A program made the position numbers and the translations under genes. The notes under the pieces are model-generated. The model was not told the origin of the DNA, ran no database searches, and saw only the letters and a program-made list of their open reading frames with translations. From assembly GCA_029210625.1 (NCBI GenBank), contig JARGFU010000018.1:62001-126000 (forward strand): a stretch of DNA of 64,000 bases, in the 5' to 3' direction. The stretch comes from Deltaproteobacteria bacterium (GTDB lineage: Bacteria > Myxococcota > Myxococcia > SLRQ01). Below are positions 1 to 9,612 of this stretch, in pieces (positions within the stretch are counted from its first letter, which is position 1; the number at the start of each line of letters is the position of its first letter).

Positions 1-1112
1 GAGTGGAGCATCTTGATGAGCAGACCCAGCTCGACCCCGTAGGGGTGCGGCTTGATCTCCCGCGGCTCCTCCGGGAGCTGATCCGAGGCCCGGGGGAAGT
101 GCACCCAGTCGCTCTTGGGCGCCTTGTAGCGGATCGAGGTGTGGGGGTTGGCCATGTGGGTGAGCTCCACGTAGCCGTCCACGCCGCGCATCCCGCGCCG
201 GTAGGTGCCCTCGAGCTCGATCTCCACCCGCGTGCCGTGGTTCTTGTCGGGCCAGTCCTCCTCCTTGTCCACCAGGATCTTCGGCTTGTTCTTGGAGGTG
301 TCCATGACCAGCTCGAAGTAGTGGGCGGCCTTCTTGGGGCCGGTGCGGGAGTGGATCACCACCGGCATCCCGGTGGTGAGCTGGCCGTACATCCCCGCCG
401 CGCTGATGCCGATGCCCTGCTGCCCCCGGGACTGCTTGAGGCTGTGGAACTTCGAGCCGTAGAGCAGCTTGCCGAAGATCTTGGGGATCTGCGCCGCGAC
501 GATGCCCGGGCCGTTGTCCTCCACCGAGAGCCGGAAGCGGCTCTCGCCCTTCTCCTCGATCTCGATGACCAGGTCGGGCAGGACGCCGGCCTCCTCGCAG
601 GCGTCGAGGGAGTTGTCGACGGCCTCCTTCACGGCGGTGAGCAGCGCCCGGGAGGGGCTGTCGAAGCCGAGGAGGTGACGGTTCTTGGAGAAGAACTCGG
701 AGACCGAGATCTCGCGCTGGCGGGCGGCCATCTCGGTGGCGGTCCGCCGCCGCCGGGCCTTGCCCCGCTTCGCCGGCTTGCCCTCCACCTCGGGGGCCAC
801 CTCGAGGGTCTCTTCCAGGGTCTCCTCCAACGTCTCCTCGGTGGGCACGGCCTTCCGGGTGTTCTTCCGGGCCGACTTCTTCGCCGCCTTCTTGGCCGGC
901 TTCCTCGCGGTCTGCCGGGCGGGGGCCTTGCCGGCCTTCTTGCCGGGGGGCTTCTTGCCCGCCCCGGCCTTCCCGGCGGTCTTCTTCGCCACCTTCTTCC
1001 CCGACTTCTTGGCGGTCTTCTTGGCGGTCTTCTTCTTGGAGGAGGAGCCGCTGCTCGCCTTGGCGGCGAAGAGGGATCCCTGTCCTGGCATAGCGGGCGG
1101 GTGCCGAGTCAT
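1..1112 (-). CDS. top6B: DNA topoisomerase VI subunit B, N-terminal part (runs off the left edge)
   Basis: ATP-binding subunit of the type IIB topoisomerase, which passes one duplex through a double-strand break made by the A subunit. About 370 N-terminal residues are present; the rest, and any top6A, lie beyond the left edge. The GHKL ATPase is clear: N-box [11 protein letters not shown]1 box DNGPGI, G2 box [13 protein letters not shown], preceded by the family opening [18 protein letters not shown]. Ahead of it is a tail of about 95 residues rich in AKK/GKK/ARK repeats, resembling histone-H1-like basic tails; this is unusual for the family and may bind DNA non-specifically. I chose the ATG at 1112 because GGGAG lies 4 nt upstream; an in-frame ATG at 1091 is the alternative. 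bioD lies upstream on the same strand, 160 bp away. Confidence 0.9.
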   Translation of the reverse strand, partial: MTRHPPAMPGQGSLFAAKASSGSSSKKKTAKKTAKKSGKKVAKKTAGKAGAGKKPPGKKAGKAPARQTARKPAKKAAKKSARKNTRKAVPTEETLEETLEETLEVAPEVEGKPAKRGKARRRRTATEMAARQREISVSEFFSKNRHLLGFDSPSRALLTAVKEAVDNSLDACEEAGVLPDLVIEIEEKGESRFRLSVEDNGPGIVAAQIPKIFGKLLYGSKFHSLKQSRGQQGIGISAAGMYGQLTTGMPVVIHSRTGPKKAAHYFELVMDTSKNKPKILVDKEEDWPDKNHGTRVEIELEGTYRRGMRGVDGYVELTHMANPHTSIRYKAPKSDWVHFPRASDQLPEEPREIKPHPYGVELGLLIKMLH

Positions 1113-1272
1113 CGATCTCCCTGCCTTGCGGTCTGAAGCGGGCCTTCTCCCCGCACCTCCCGACGGATCACTTCCGAGGGGACCACGGGGCGCGCGGTTT
1201 GTAGCAGCGCGTCTGGGACCGTGCAATGGCGTTCCCGGTCGCGTTTCCCGCCAAAACCGGGCGCTTCCCGTC

Positions 1273-1986
1273 TCAGGCGCCGGTCGGGGCGTCCAGGACC
1301 GCGAGCAGGGATCGGGCCAGGCGCGGCAGCTCGAGCTCGGGCTCGCTCCCCACCTCTCCCAGGATCCTCGCGCCGGTGAGCGCGGCCAGCCGGCCGGGGT
1401 TGTCGCGCACCGAGGGGTCCTCCTCCGGGGAGGGCAGGCCGGGGGGCCGGTTGAAGACCACGCCGAGGCAGGGGAGGCCTCGGCCCGCGAGCACCTCCAG
1501 GGTGAGGCTCGCGGCGTTGAGGCAGCCCAGGGTGTTGGGCACCACCACCAGCACCGAGAGCCCCCAGCGGGCCGCCAGATCCGCGGAGGTCAGGGAGCCG
1601 ATCAGGGGTGAGAGGAGGCCCCCGGCGCCCTCCACCAGGAGCAGCGCGTGGCGGGCCCGGAGGGCCTCGAAGGCGGCGTCGAGGACCGAGAGCTCGGGGG
1701 TGAGGCCGGCCCACTCGGCGGCCACCGCGGGGCTGACCGGCGGGCCGAAGCGGTAGGGGCAGACCCGCTCCAGGGGATCGAGGCGCCCGGTGGCCTCCCA
1801 CAGGGCGGTCGCGTCGGCCGGGACGAGGCCACCCTCGGGCCCCGGGCGGCAGCCGCTCTCGAGGGGCTTCATCGCCCCCACCGTGAGGGGTGCCGGCAGC
1901 AGCCCCTCGAGGGCGCGGATCAGCCCCACGCCCAGGTGGGTCTTGCCCACCTCGGTGCCGATGCCGGTGACGAGGATCGCGTGCAT
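1273..1986 (-). CDS. bioD: ATP-dependent dethiobiotin synthetase
   Basis: Cytoplasmic biotin-pathway enzyme that closes the ureido ring of dethiobiotin from 7,8-diaminononanoate, CO2 and ATP. The 237-residue protein opens with [19 protein letters not shown], the family P-loop (GTxVGKT). It continues with the substrate-binding stretch MKPLESGC and the Walker-B-like [13 protein letters not shown], both typical of BioD. Length is normal for the family. An in-frame GTG at 2019 would add 11 residues before the conserved start, so ATG 1986 is preferred. No other bio gene is in the window. It is divergent from the secreted PEGA gene at 2045, with a 58-bp shared upstream region. Confidence 0.9.
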   Translation of the reverse strand: MHAILVTGIGTEVGKTHLGVGLIRALEGLLPAPLTVGAMKPLESGCRPGPEGGLVPADATALWEATGRLDPLERVCPYRFGPPVSPAVAAEWAGLTPELSVLDAAFEALRARHALLLVEGAGGLLSPLIGSLTSADLAARWGLSVLVVVPNTLGCLNAASLTLEVLAGRGLPCLGVVFNRPPGLPSPEEDPSVRDNPGRLAALTGARILGEVGSEPELELPRLARSLLAVLDAPTGA

Positions 1987-2044
1987 GGGAGACAGTCTAT
2001 TCGAGCGCTTGACTCGCACCCATGGTCCTGGCGAGCATCAGAGG

Positions 2045-3406
2045 ATGCGCGGCGCCCTACCCCTGCTCGCCCTCTCGGCCACCCTCCTGCTGCCCGGCAC
2101 CTCCCTGGCCCAGGACGAGTTCGGAGATCCGCCGGCCCCCGCCTCGCGCCCGGCGAAGGACGAGAAGAAGCCGCCCCCGGCGGTGAAGGAGCGCCCCGAG
2201 GAGAAGGGACCCCTGGCGACCCCGCGGGAGGGCGCCCCCAAGACGGTGGTGGTGGTCTTCTCCGCCGACCCCTACTCCAGCCGGATCGCCAACCACCTTC
2301 AGCACATCGCCGACGAGCGGGTCGCCCGCACCGCGGCCCTCGATCCGATCCCGGTGCAGCCCACCCTCCTCGAGAGCTCCCGGCCCGCCGGCTTCGATCG
2401 GATCGAGGAGGCGCGGGAGAAGGTGAAGGAGGGGCAGACCGCCTACGAGAACCTCGACTTCGAGGGCGCGGTGCGCTCCCTCGAGGACGCCCTCACCGCC
2501 TACGGCGAGGGCCTGCCCGCCCTCGGCCACGACCTCGACGAGTTCGCCGGCGCCTACGCGCGCCTGGGCGCCACCCAGTACTTCGCCGGCGATCCCGAGG
2601 CCGCCAAGGAGGCCTTCAAGAAGGCCAGCCTCCTCTCGCCGGAGCACAAGCCCGATCCCACGGTCTTCTCGCCGGACCTGATGGAGTTCTTCGACAAGCA
2701 GCGGGAGGAGGCCCTTTCGGCCGCCACCGGCGTGCTGACGGTGAACTCGCGGCCCGGCGACGTGGAGGTCTGGGTCGACGGCCGCTACCGCGGCATCACG
2801 CCCACCACCCTCGAGGATCTGCAGGTGGGCGATCACCACGTGGTGGTCCGCCGGCGGGGCTACTACCCCAGCGCCGAGGTCACCACCCTGGCGCCGGCCG
2901 ATCTCACCACCCTCGAGACCGGCCTGCGGGCCGGCCCCCAGGTCTCGGCCTACGAGTCCGCCGTGCGGGCGGCCCTGAAGGACGTCGGCCCCCGGGAGCT
3001 CCCGGACAGCGTGCGCGCGGTGGCGGCCATGTTCGGCGCCGAGCGGGTGGCCCTGGTGGGCGTGTTCACCGAGGAGGACGGAGTCAAGCTGGCCCTCACC
3101 TCCTACGACATCCCCTCGGCGGCCCGGAACCTCGAGGAAGAGACCCGGATCAAGCCCTGGACCCTCCCCGGGCGCCAGGCGGCGGTCGCCTTCTTCGACG
3201 CCCACCTGCCCGGGGTGGCCGCGGTGGCCGCGCCGCCCCCGGCCGTGACCTTCTGGCAGCAGCTGCCCCCCTACACCAAGACCTGGTGGTTCTGGACCGC
3301 GGCCGGCGCGACCCTCGCGGCAGTGGGCGGTGGCATCGCCCTGGCGGCGACGGCCCAGCAGGAGCCGGCCCGGGACAACAGCCTGGTCATTCTGGGCCTT
3401 CCCTGA
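2045..3406 (+). CDS. Secreted or membrane-anchored PEGA-domain protein
   Basis: A 453-residue protein of unknown specific role. It begins with a signal peptide (MRGALPLLALSATLLLPG, cleavage near SLA/QDEFG), followed by a low-complexity Pro/Lys-rich linker. Next is a helical region with TPR-like character (about residues 120-215, AREKVKEGQTAYENLDFEGA). One PEGA domain follows at about 235-295 (VLTVNSRPGDVEVWVDGRYR). A hydrophobic segment near residues 420-440 (TWWFWTAAGATLAAVGGGIA) suggests C-terminal membrane anchoring. PEGA domains are beta-rich modules common in myxobacterial surface and periplasmic proteins. It lies in the same direction as another PEGA protein (3505) and faces a PEGA kinase. 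The start was chosen for the signal peptide; the frame is open further upstream without coding character. Confidence 0.75.
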   Translation: MRGALPLLALSATLLLPGTSLAQDEFGDPPAPASRPAKDEKKPPPAVKERPEEKGPLATPREGAPKTVVVVFSADPYSSRIANHLQHIADERVARTAALDPIPVQPTLLESSRPAGFDRIEEAREKVKEGQTAYENLDFEGAVRSLEDALTAYGEGLPALGHDLDEFAGAYARLGATQYFAGDPEAAKEAFKKASLLSPEHKPDPTVFSPDLMEFFDKQREEALSAATGVLTVNSRPGDVEVWVDGRYRGITPTTLEDLQVGDHHVVVRRRGYYPSAEVTTLAPADLTTLETGLRAGPQVSAYESAVRAALKDVGPRELPDSVRAVAAMFGAERVALVGVFTEEDGVKLALTSYDIPSAARNLEEETRIKPWTLPGRQAAVAFFDAHLPGVAAVAAPPPAVTFWQQLPPYTKTWWFWTAAGATLAAVGGGIALAATAQQEPARDNSLVILGLP

Positions 3407-3504
3407 CGCGAATCCCGCTTTTCTCCAGGCGTTCCGGGGGCTTGGCGTGGGTCGGTCGATCGCCCTAGGGACTCCAGTTGACGATTGGAGCTAGACTTTC
3501 CCCC

Positions 3505-4761
3505 ATGAGCAACCTCTCTCGGTACCTGCTCGCCGCCGCCTTGCCGGTGCTCGCCCTCGGCGTGCTGCCCACGCAGGCGGCCAAGGGTCCCCGCAAGGCC
3601 CAGGCGTTCCTGATTCCCTTCAACTCCGACTCCGCGGCCATGACGACCCGGATCGGGGGGCTCGTCGAGAAGTCCCTGAAGCTGGAGAAGGACCTCGAGG
3701 TCGTGGACCTGAACGAGGTTCTCGGCGCCCCGCCGCCGACGAGCCTGGAGGCCGCGCGCAAGAAGGCCCAGGAGCTCCTCGGCGCCGGCAAGCAGGCCTA
3801 CGCCGACGTGAACTTCGAGAAGGCCGAGGAGAAGCTGAAGGCCGCCATCGAGATCTGCCGGGAGAACGCCGCGTGGATGCCTCGGATCCCCGAGTACACC
3901 GAGGCCCTGGCCTACCTCGCCGGCTCCTACGTGCTCGAGGGCGAGACCCAGGAGGGCCAGAAGATCCTCAAGGAGCTGCTGCTCTTCAAGCCCGACTTCC
4001 GCGTCGATCCCGAGAAGCTCGATCCCTCTCTCCAGAACATCGTCGAGCAGGTCCGCGAGCGCATCCAGAGCGGCTCGGTCGGCTCGATCTCGGTCTACAG
4101 CAACCCCCCGGGCGCCCGGATCTTCATCGACGAGAAGGAGATGGGCTTCACCCCGGCGAGCCTCGACCGCATCCCGACGGGCATGCACGTCCTCCGGCTG
4201 GAGGCCCTCGGCACCTTCCCCTACGGCGAGGTGGTCGAGATCATCCCCACCGAGGACAAGGTGGTCCGGGCCAACCTCGAGCCCACCGAGGAGTACAAGA
4301 AGCTCGCCATCGTCGTGCGCGAGGTCGGCAAGGAGATCACGGCCGGCAAGGTCGGCGCGGGCATGCACAAGCTCGGCTCCTTCGTCGGGCTCGACTGGGC
4401 CTTCTACGGCATCGTCACCCAGACCTACGGCGAGGTCACCCTCGAGCTCTGGATCGTCTCCATCAGCGGGCAGACCCGCATCGCCTCGCGCCGCACCAAC
4501 TTCCCCGACTCCGAGTTCGCGCTCGACAAGAACGTCGAGTCCTTCGTGAAGGACCTGCTCAAGGACGCCCGGAAGCGAGCAGTGCACGTGGCCGAGTCGG
4601 ACGATCCCCTCGAGCGCCGCAGCGGCGAGGACGAGTGGGGCGAGGGCGCGAAGAAGGGGAAGAAGAAGCGCACCCTGGACGTGAGCGAGGCGGACGTCAC
4701 CTCGGGCCGGGGCGGCAGCGACGACCCCCTCGAGGGCATGGACGGGATGGACGACTGGTAG
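3505..4761 (+). CDS. Secreted PEGA-domain protein
   Basis: A 418-residue protein with a signal peptide (MSNLSRYLLAAALPVLALGV, cleavage near TQA/AKG). A helical TPR-like region spans about residues 75-180 (ARKKAQELLGAGKQAYADVN). A PEGA domain follows at about 195-255 (ISVYSNPPGARIFIDEKEMG). Then comes an alpha/beta region ending in a highly charged, probably disordered C-terminal tail rich in Asp, Gly and Lys (from about 365). The same order, TPR-like then PEGA, occurs in the gene just upstream, so the two are probably paralogues used together. It ends 9 bp before the stop of the oppositely oriented PEGA kinase. The molecular function is not known. Confidence 0.75.
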   Translation: MSNLSRYLLAAALPVLALGVLPTQAAKGPRKAQAFLIPFNSDSAAMTTRIGGLVEKSLKLEKDLEVVDLNEVLGAPPPTSLEAARKKAQELLGAGKQAYADVNFEKAEEKLKAAIEICRENAAWMPRIPEYTEALAYLAGSYVLEGETQEGQKILKELLLFKPDFRVDPEKLDPSLQNIVEQVRERIQSGSVGSISVYSNPPGARIFIDEKEMGFTPASLDRIPTGMHVLRLEALGTFPYGEVVEIIPTEDKVVRANLEPTEEYKKLAIVVREVGKEITAGKVGAGMHKLGSFVGLDWAFYGIVTQTYGEVTLELWIVSISGQTRIASRRTNFPDSEFALDKNVESFVKDLLKDARKRAVHVAESDDPLERRSGEDEWGEGAKKGKKKRTLDVSEADVTSGRGGSDDPLEGMDGMDDW

Positions 4762-4770
4762 GGGGCGCCC

Positions 4771-7467
4771 CTACTGCAGGTTGACGATCTCGGTCGTCAC
4801 CTGGTCCGCCACGATGTTGACGGTCACCGTCTTGCGGCGGCCGTCCGCGGCCTCGAGCACGATGGTGTGCTTGCCGGCCGGCAGCTCGTAGTTGATCAGC
4901 GGCGTGCGGCGGCCGGTGCTGCGGCCGTCGATGGTCACGTTGGCCCAGGTGGGCTTGGCGTTGAGCCGCAGCAGGCCCTTGCCGGCGGGTTGGGTGTCGG
5001 TGGTGCGAGCGCCGCTGCCACTGCTGCCGCTGCGGCCGCTGCGCCGGCCCCGATCCCGGGGGGTCTTGCGGGGCGCCGTCTTGCCGCAGTTCTCCTTCTC
5101 CAGGAGGGTCGCGGTGACCGTCTTCTCGCTGTCGGTGGGGCCGAAGGTGACCGTCTGGCTCCAGGGCTCGTAGCAGCCCTCCTTCTCCACCTCGACCTGC
5201 AGGCTGCGGGAGGTGTCGATCTCCTCGAGGGTGACCGGGGTCGTGCCCCGATCCTCGCCGTCGACCGTGACCTCGGCGTCACCCGGCTCGGAGAGGATGA
5301 CCAGGGTGCCCGAGGCCGGCATCAGCTGCGCGGTGATGGTCTTCTCGGCGCCGGCGACCGGGGTCCACTCGTAGGTCTGCTCCCGGTAGCCCAGCTTGCG
5401 CACGACGACGGTGTGCGCCTTGTCGGCCTCGATCTCGGTCGAGCGCCAGGGCGCGTTGCCGCCGTCCTTGACGAGGTTTCCGTCGAGGATGACCTGCGCG
5501 TCGAGGGGTACGGGCACGACCAGCACCGTGGAGACCCCACCACCGGCCTTCTGCAGGGTGACGTCGACCGTGGCGGTCTGCCCGGCGCCCACCGTCGTGG
5601 TGGTCGCGAAGGGCTCGTAGCCGTCGTGCTCGACCCGGATGTTGTACACCCCGACCGCCCGGCGCGAGTCGATGAAGGGGATGGTCCCGGTCGGCTGATC
5701 GTTGAGGAAGACCGCGGCGCGCCGGGGGGTCCCCCGGATGATCAGGGAGCCGGTCTGGGCGGAGGCGGCGTTCTGGGTCATCCACCAGGCGACGCCGCCG
5801 CCGGCCCCGAGGACCACGACGAAGGCCATCGCCAGGAGGATGGCGCGGCCGGCGCCGCTCTTGCGGGTCTGCCGCTCCATCTTGGGCGGCTTGCCGCCGC
5901 GCTTCTCCTCGATGGGGCGGCGCCCCTCGGCCACAGTGCGCAGCTCCTCGGGAACGGCGATCGGCCGGAGGGCCGGCGAGACGCCCGAGGGGGGGCCGGG
6001 ATCCGGCAGCCGGGGCACGCCACCGATGGAGTCGGCGCCCAGGGGCTGGGAGCCCGGCACGGGGGCCGGCGGCATCGCCGGCATGGGCATCGGTGCCCGG
6101 GGCTGGGTCGAGCCGTGGTAGGGATCGGCGGGATGCGGCGCCGGCGAGACGCCGGGCTGGGTGCCATCGCCGGAGGGGTGCGGGTAGCCCGGCTGGGTGC
6201 CCGGCGCGCCGGGAGGGTAGCCGGGGGTCGCGGCGGGGGCCCCATAGCCGGGGTAGGCGCCCGGCGGTCCGGCGGCCGCCGGCGGGTAGGCGCCCGGATG
6301 CGTCCCGGGGGCGACGCCGGGCTGGGTGACCGGGCTCGTGCCCGGCGCCACGCCAGGAGGGCCGTAGCCCGGATCGGTCCCGCCGGCCGCCCCGGGGCCG
6401 GCGCCGGGGTTGAAGACCTCGGTGCGATCCGCCGCCGCGGCCGGCGCGGCGGGCTCGTCCTCCTCGAGGTCGATGTCGACATCGACATCCTGCCCGAGGG
6501 AGGCCGAGAGGGCCGCCTGGTTGCGGACCTTCTCGCGCTCGAGATCCTCGGCGAAGGCCGACTTCATGAAGGACGAGAGGTCCTGCCGCGAGAAGATCGA
6601 GTCGGAGGTGATGAGGAAGCGCTGGAGGGCGTCCTGCAGATCGTTACACCACTGGTAGCGATCGTCGACGTCCTTCGCGAGGGCCTTCATCACGATGCCC
6701 TCGAGCTTGTCGTCGATCCGCCGGTTGTAGGTGCTCGGCGGGACGACGTCGACGTTGCGGACCTTCTCCAGGGTGGAGAAGTCGCTCTCCCCCACGAAGA
6801 GGCGCTCGCCGGTGAGCATCTCGTAGAGGCAGACGCCGACGGCGAAGACGTCGGAGCGGCGGTCGAGGGGGAGGCCCCGCACCTGCTCCGGTGACATGTA
6901 GCCGAACTTGCCCTTGAGGATGCCCGCCTGGGTGCGGCTGGCCTTGTTCGCCGCCTTGGCGATACCGAAGTCGATGACCTTCACCTCGCCCTCGAAGGAG
7001 ACGAGGACGTTCTGCGGCGAGATGTCCCGGTGGACGATGTTCAGGTCGCGACCGGCGGCGTCCTTCTTGCGGTGGGCGTAGTCGAGGCCCTCGCAGAGGC
7101 GGCCGACGATGTAGCAGGTCATCGGGATCGGGAGGATCTCCCCCCGGCGACGCATGCGGTCGAAGATCGCCTTGACGTCCTTGCCCGAGATGTACTCCAT
7201 CGCGATGAAGTACGAGTCGGCGATCTTACCGAGGTCGTAGATCTGGGCGATGTTCGCGTGCTGCAGCTGCACGCTGATCTTCGCCTCGTCGATGAACATC
7301 GTGATGAACTCGTCATCCTCGGCGATGTTCGGCAGGATCCGTTTGATGGCCAGGAGTCGCTCGAAACCCTCCACGCCCGTGGCCTTCGCTTTGTACACCT
7401 CCGCCATACCGCCGACGTTGACGCGGTCGATCAGGAGGTACTTTCCGAAGGGGACTGGTTTCTTCAC
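4771..7467 (-). CDS. Transmembrane Ser/Thr protein kinase with four extracytoplasmic PEGA domains
   Basis: An 898-residue Hanks-type kinase. Residues 8-290 form the kinase domain: glycine loop VNVGGMAEVYKAK, Lys42 in AIKRIL, catalytic HRDISPQNVL (Asp148), DFGIAK (Asp166) and SPE in place of APE, so it looks catalytically competent. A Pro/Gly-rich linker (about 350-470) carries many short GTQPG/PGY-type repeats. A single membrane segment lies at about 540-562 (AILLAMAFVVVLGAGGGVAWW). The outer part holds four PEGA-like repeats with a Ser/Gly/Arg-rich spacer before the last. The kinase would act in the cytoplasm while the PEGA repeats sense or bind the envelope. It faces two secreted PEGA proteins that are possible partners; that link is inference. 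Confidence 0.92.
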   Translation of the reverse strand: MKKPVPFGKYLLIDRVNVGGMAEVYKAKATGVEGFERLLAIKRILPNIAEDDEFITMFIDEAKISVQLQHANIAQIYDLGKIADSYFIAMEYISGKDVKAIFDRMRRRGEILPIPMTCYIVGRLCEGLDYAHRKKDAAGRDLNIVHRDISPQNVLVSFEGEVKVIDFGIAKAANKASRTQAGILKGKFGYMSPEQVRGLPLDRRSDVFAVGVCLYEMLTGERLFVGESDFSTLEKVRNVDVVPPSTYNRRIDDKLEGIVMKALAKDVDDRYQWCNDLQDALQRFLITSDSIFSRQDLSSFMKSAFAEDLEREKVRNQAALSASLGQDVDVDIDLEEDEPAAPAAAADRTEVFNPGAGPGAAGGTDPGYGPPGVAPGTSPVTQPGVAPGTHPGAYPPAAAGPPGAYPGYGAPAATPGYPPGAPGTQPGYPHPSGDGTQPGVSPAPHPADPYHGSTQPRAPMPMPAMPPAPVPGSQPLGADSIGGVPRLPDPGPPSGVSPALRPIAVPEELRTVAEGRRPIEEKRGGKPPKMERQTRKSGAGRAILLAMAFVVVLGAGGGVAWWMTQNAASAQTGSLIIRGTPRRAAVFLNDQPTGTIPFIDSRRAVGVYNIRVEHDGYEPFATTTTVGAGQTATVDVTLQKAGGGVSTVLVVPVPLDAQVILDGNLVKDGGNAPWRSTEIEADKAHTVVVRKLGYREQTYEWTPVAGAEKTITAQLMPASGTLVILSEPGDAEVTVDGEDRGTTPVTLEEIDTSRSLQVEVEKEGCYEPWSQTVTFGPTDSEKTVTATLLEKENCGKTAPRKTPRDRGRRSGRSGSSGSGARTTDTQPAGKGLLRLNAKPTWANVTIDGRSTGRRTPLINYELPAGKHTIVLEAADGRRKTVTVNIVADQVTTEIVNLQ

Positions 7468-7606
7468 GCTCGAACCGGGTGGAGGCCTCCGGTCAGACGG
7501 AACTCAGGCGGGCTGCTTCCCCGTTCCGACCTTCTGGACCTCCCGAAACAATCGATGAATTTCGGGAACTTGGACGTTCGACGGTATCCCGGGGCGTCAC
7601 CTGGCG

Positions 7607-8320
7607 TCAATTCGCCTCTTCCGGCGGGATGAGAGCCTTGAGGGGCACCACCACCGGCCCCTCGTCGGCGATCGCGATGGCCGCGGGCCCCGTCAGGACC
7701 CCGCCCGACCCCACCACCGTCAAGCTGCCGCTCATCCGGTCAGCGGCCAGGCAGTAGAAGACGGTGCCGACCGGGTGGCCGCCCACCTCCAGCACCGGCG
7801 CCTCGCAGGGGTGGACCCGCAGCACCTTCCAGTCCTCGACCGGCTCTCCCGCGACGAGGTAGTGGGGCCCGTAGCCGAGCCGGGTCATCGCCGAGAGCCC
7901 CTCCTGGAGGGGCGCCGGGCTCTCCGGCAGCGGGCCGGGCTCGCCCCCCCCGAGGAGGAGCTGGATCCGGGCCTGCTCCAGGGCGATCTGGGCGATCTTG
8001 TCGGCGGTCACCAGGGCCCCGGGACGGGCGTCGGGGATCACCAGGGCCTCGAGCACCACCGTCAGGAAGAACACCAGGTAGACCAGCCGGACCCGGCGGG
8101 CGTCCCCCGCCTTCCAGGCCGCGTGGATCGCCACCAGCCCCAGCGCCAGGACCGCGACGAGGACCGGCCCCCAGAAGAGCACCACCGGCTTGCGGTCGAC
8201 CGCGGCGACCGGCGCGTCGGCCACGGTCAGGAAGAGGTTCACCTCGCGCCAGGACCAGGCGGCGAGGATGGCGGTGAGGATCGCGACGGGCGCGACCTCC
8301 CAGCGGCGGGCGGTCTGCAT
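7607..8320 (-). CDS. Membrane protein of unknown function, last gene of the ABC operon
   Basis: A 237-residue protein starting with ATG at 8320, whose A is the last base of the upstream permease stop (TGATG), so translation is probably coupled. Three hydrophobic helices occupy the first half (PVAILTAILAAWSW, PVLVAVLALGLVAIHAAW, LVYLVFFLTVVLEALVI). The second half looks like a soluble extracytoplasmic domain ending in a beta-rich region. I do not recognise a family. Its position after an ABC ATPase, a permease and a lipoprotein-like protein suggests it supports the same envelope function. Confidence 0.7.
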   Translation of the reverse strand: MQTARRWEVAPVAILTAILAAWSWREVNLFLTVADAPVAAVDRKPVVLFWGPVLVAVLALGLVAIHAAWKAGDARRVRLVYLVFFLTVVLEALVIPDARPGALVTADKIAQIALEQARIQLLLGGGEPGPLPESPAPLQEGLSAMTRLGYGPHYLVAGEPVEDWKVLRVHPCEAPVLEVGGHPVGTVFYCLAADRMSGSLTVVGSGGVLTGPAAIAIADEGPVVVPLKALIPPEEAN

Positions 8321-9612
8321 CAACCACCTCCCAGGGCGCGGGTGGGATCCAGGCGCGCCGCGCGCAGCGCCGCGGGCGCGGCTCCGCCCAGGGCGAAGAG
8401 CAGCGCCGCCAGCAGCGCGCCGGGCAGGAGCCAGAGCGGCCAGGTGAAGAAGGACTCGGGCTTGAAGGGGAAGTCGGGCATCCAGGAGAGCGCGGCCACG
8501 TCGGTGCCGAGCGCGGCGCCGAGACCGAGGGCCACCCCCATGATCCCCCCGAGGAGGCCCGCAGCGGCGGCCTCACCGAGCACGACGCTCGCGACGTCCC
8601 GGCGGCGCGCCCCCACCGCGCGCATCACGCCGATCTCCCGGGTGCGGGCCACGACGCCGGCGAAGGCGGCCCGGGCGATGGCCACCGCGGCGAGCCCGAG
8701 GATCAGGAAGGAGAGGAAGGAGAGCGCGCCGGTGGTCAGCCAGATCGCGCCGCCGACCTGCTCGGCCAGGCGGTGCTGGTCGTCCTTGATGGCGAGCCCC
8801 ATCCGCTCCACCTTCGCCTTGATCTGGGCGGCCCGCTCCACCTGATCCAGCTCCAGCACGACGGCCTGGTACTCCCCGGCGGCCTCCTCCCCGCCCCAGC
8901 GGCGGTTGAGCTCGCGCACGGTCTCCAGGGGCAGGGTGACGCCGCCGAGGAGGGCGCGATCCGAGACGCCGACCAGCTCGAGGGTCAGGTCGGTGGAGGG
9001 ACCCCGCCGCGCGCCGCTGGCGACGTAGGAGCGCCCCAGGGTGAGGGGGAAGCGCAGGCCGGTGACCATGGCGGGGTCGAGCTTGGGCAGCCCCCGGGAG
9101 GTGGCGAAGCCGTGGTTGTAGACCTCGAGGAGGCGCCGCGAGATCACCACCGGCACCACGCCCTCGGCGTCGGGCTGGAAGGCCTGCCCGGCCGGCAGGT
9201 CCCCGGCCAGGTAGTCGCGCTCCACGCCCTGCCCGATGATCTCCAGCCCCATCCGCAGGCGGTGGCCGAAGAAGTCCCCGTCGTAGCGGCTGACGGCCGG
9301 GGGGAGCAGCTCCATCTTCCGGTAGAGGCGCGCCACGCCGGGCAGGACCTCGAGGCGCCCGAGGGCTGCCTCGTCGAGCTTGCCGCCGCCGAGGAGGGAG
9401 CCGAGGGCCACCTTCGAGGGCACCACCTCGAGGTGGGTGGCCTCCACCGGGAAGATCTCCTGACGGACGATGCGGGAGATCCCGGCGCCCAGCCCCACGA
9501 AGTAGACGAAGGCGGCGACCCCCACCGCCACCCCGGCGCTCGAGAGGAGGAAGGCGCGGCGGTCGCGGCGCAGGTTCATCGCGACCAGGTGAGACCAGCG
9601 GCGCGGCTTCAT
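8320..9612 (-). CDS. ABC transporter permease, LolC/MacB/FtsX type
   Basis: A 430-residue permease with the MacB/LolCE plan. One N-terminal membrane helix (about 22-42, LSSAGVAVGVAAFVYFVGLG) is followed by a large periplasmic domain (about 45-285). Three C-terminal helices follow (SFLSFLILGLAAVAIARAAF; AAGLLGGIMGVALGLGAAL; WPLWLLPGALLAALLFALGG). The cytoplasmic loop REIGVMRAVGARRRDV is the characteristic FtsX-family coupling motif. Such permeases work with an ATPase to extract lipoproteins or move envelope substrates by mechanotransmission. It overlaps the ATPase gene upstream by ATGA. Only one permease is present, so it probably acts as a homodimer. Confidence 0.9.
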   Translation of the reverse strand: MKPRRWSHLVAMNLRRDRRAFLLSSAGVAVGVAAFVYFVGLGAGISRIVRQEIFPVEATHLEVVPSKVALGSLLGGGKLDEAALGRLEVLPGVARLYRKMELLPPAVSRYDGDFFGHRLRMGLEIIGQGVERDYLAGDLPAGQAFQPDAEGVVPVVISRRLLEVYNHGFATSRGLPKLDPAMVTGLRFPLTLGRSYVASGARRGPSTDLTLELVGVSDRALLGGVTLPLETVRELNRRWGGEEAAGEYQAVVLELDQVERAAQIKAKVERMGLAIKDDQHRLAEQVGGAIWLTTGALSFLSFLILGLAAVAIARAAFAGVVARTREIGVMRAVGARRRDVASVVLGEAAAAGLLGGIMGVALGLGAALGTDVAALSWMPDFPFKPESFFTWPLWLLPGALLAALLFALGGAAPAALRAARLDPTRALGGG

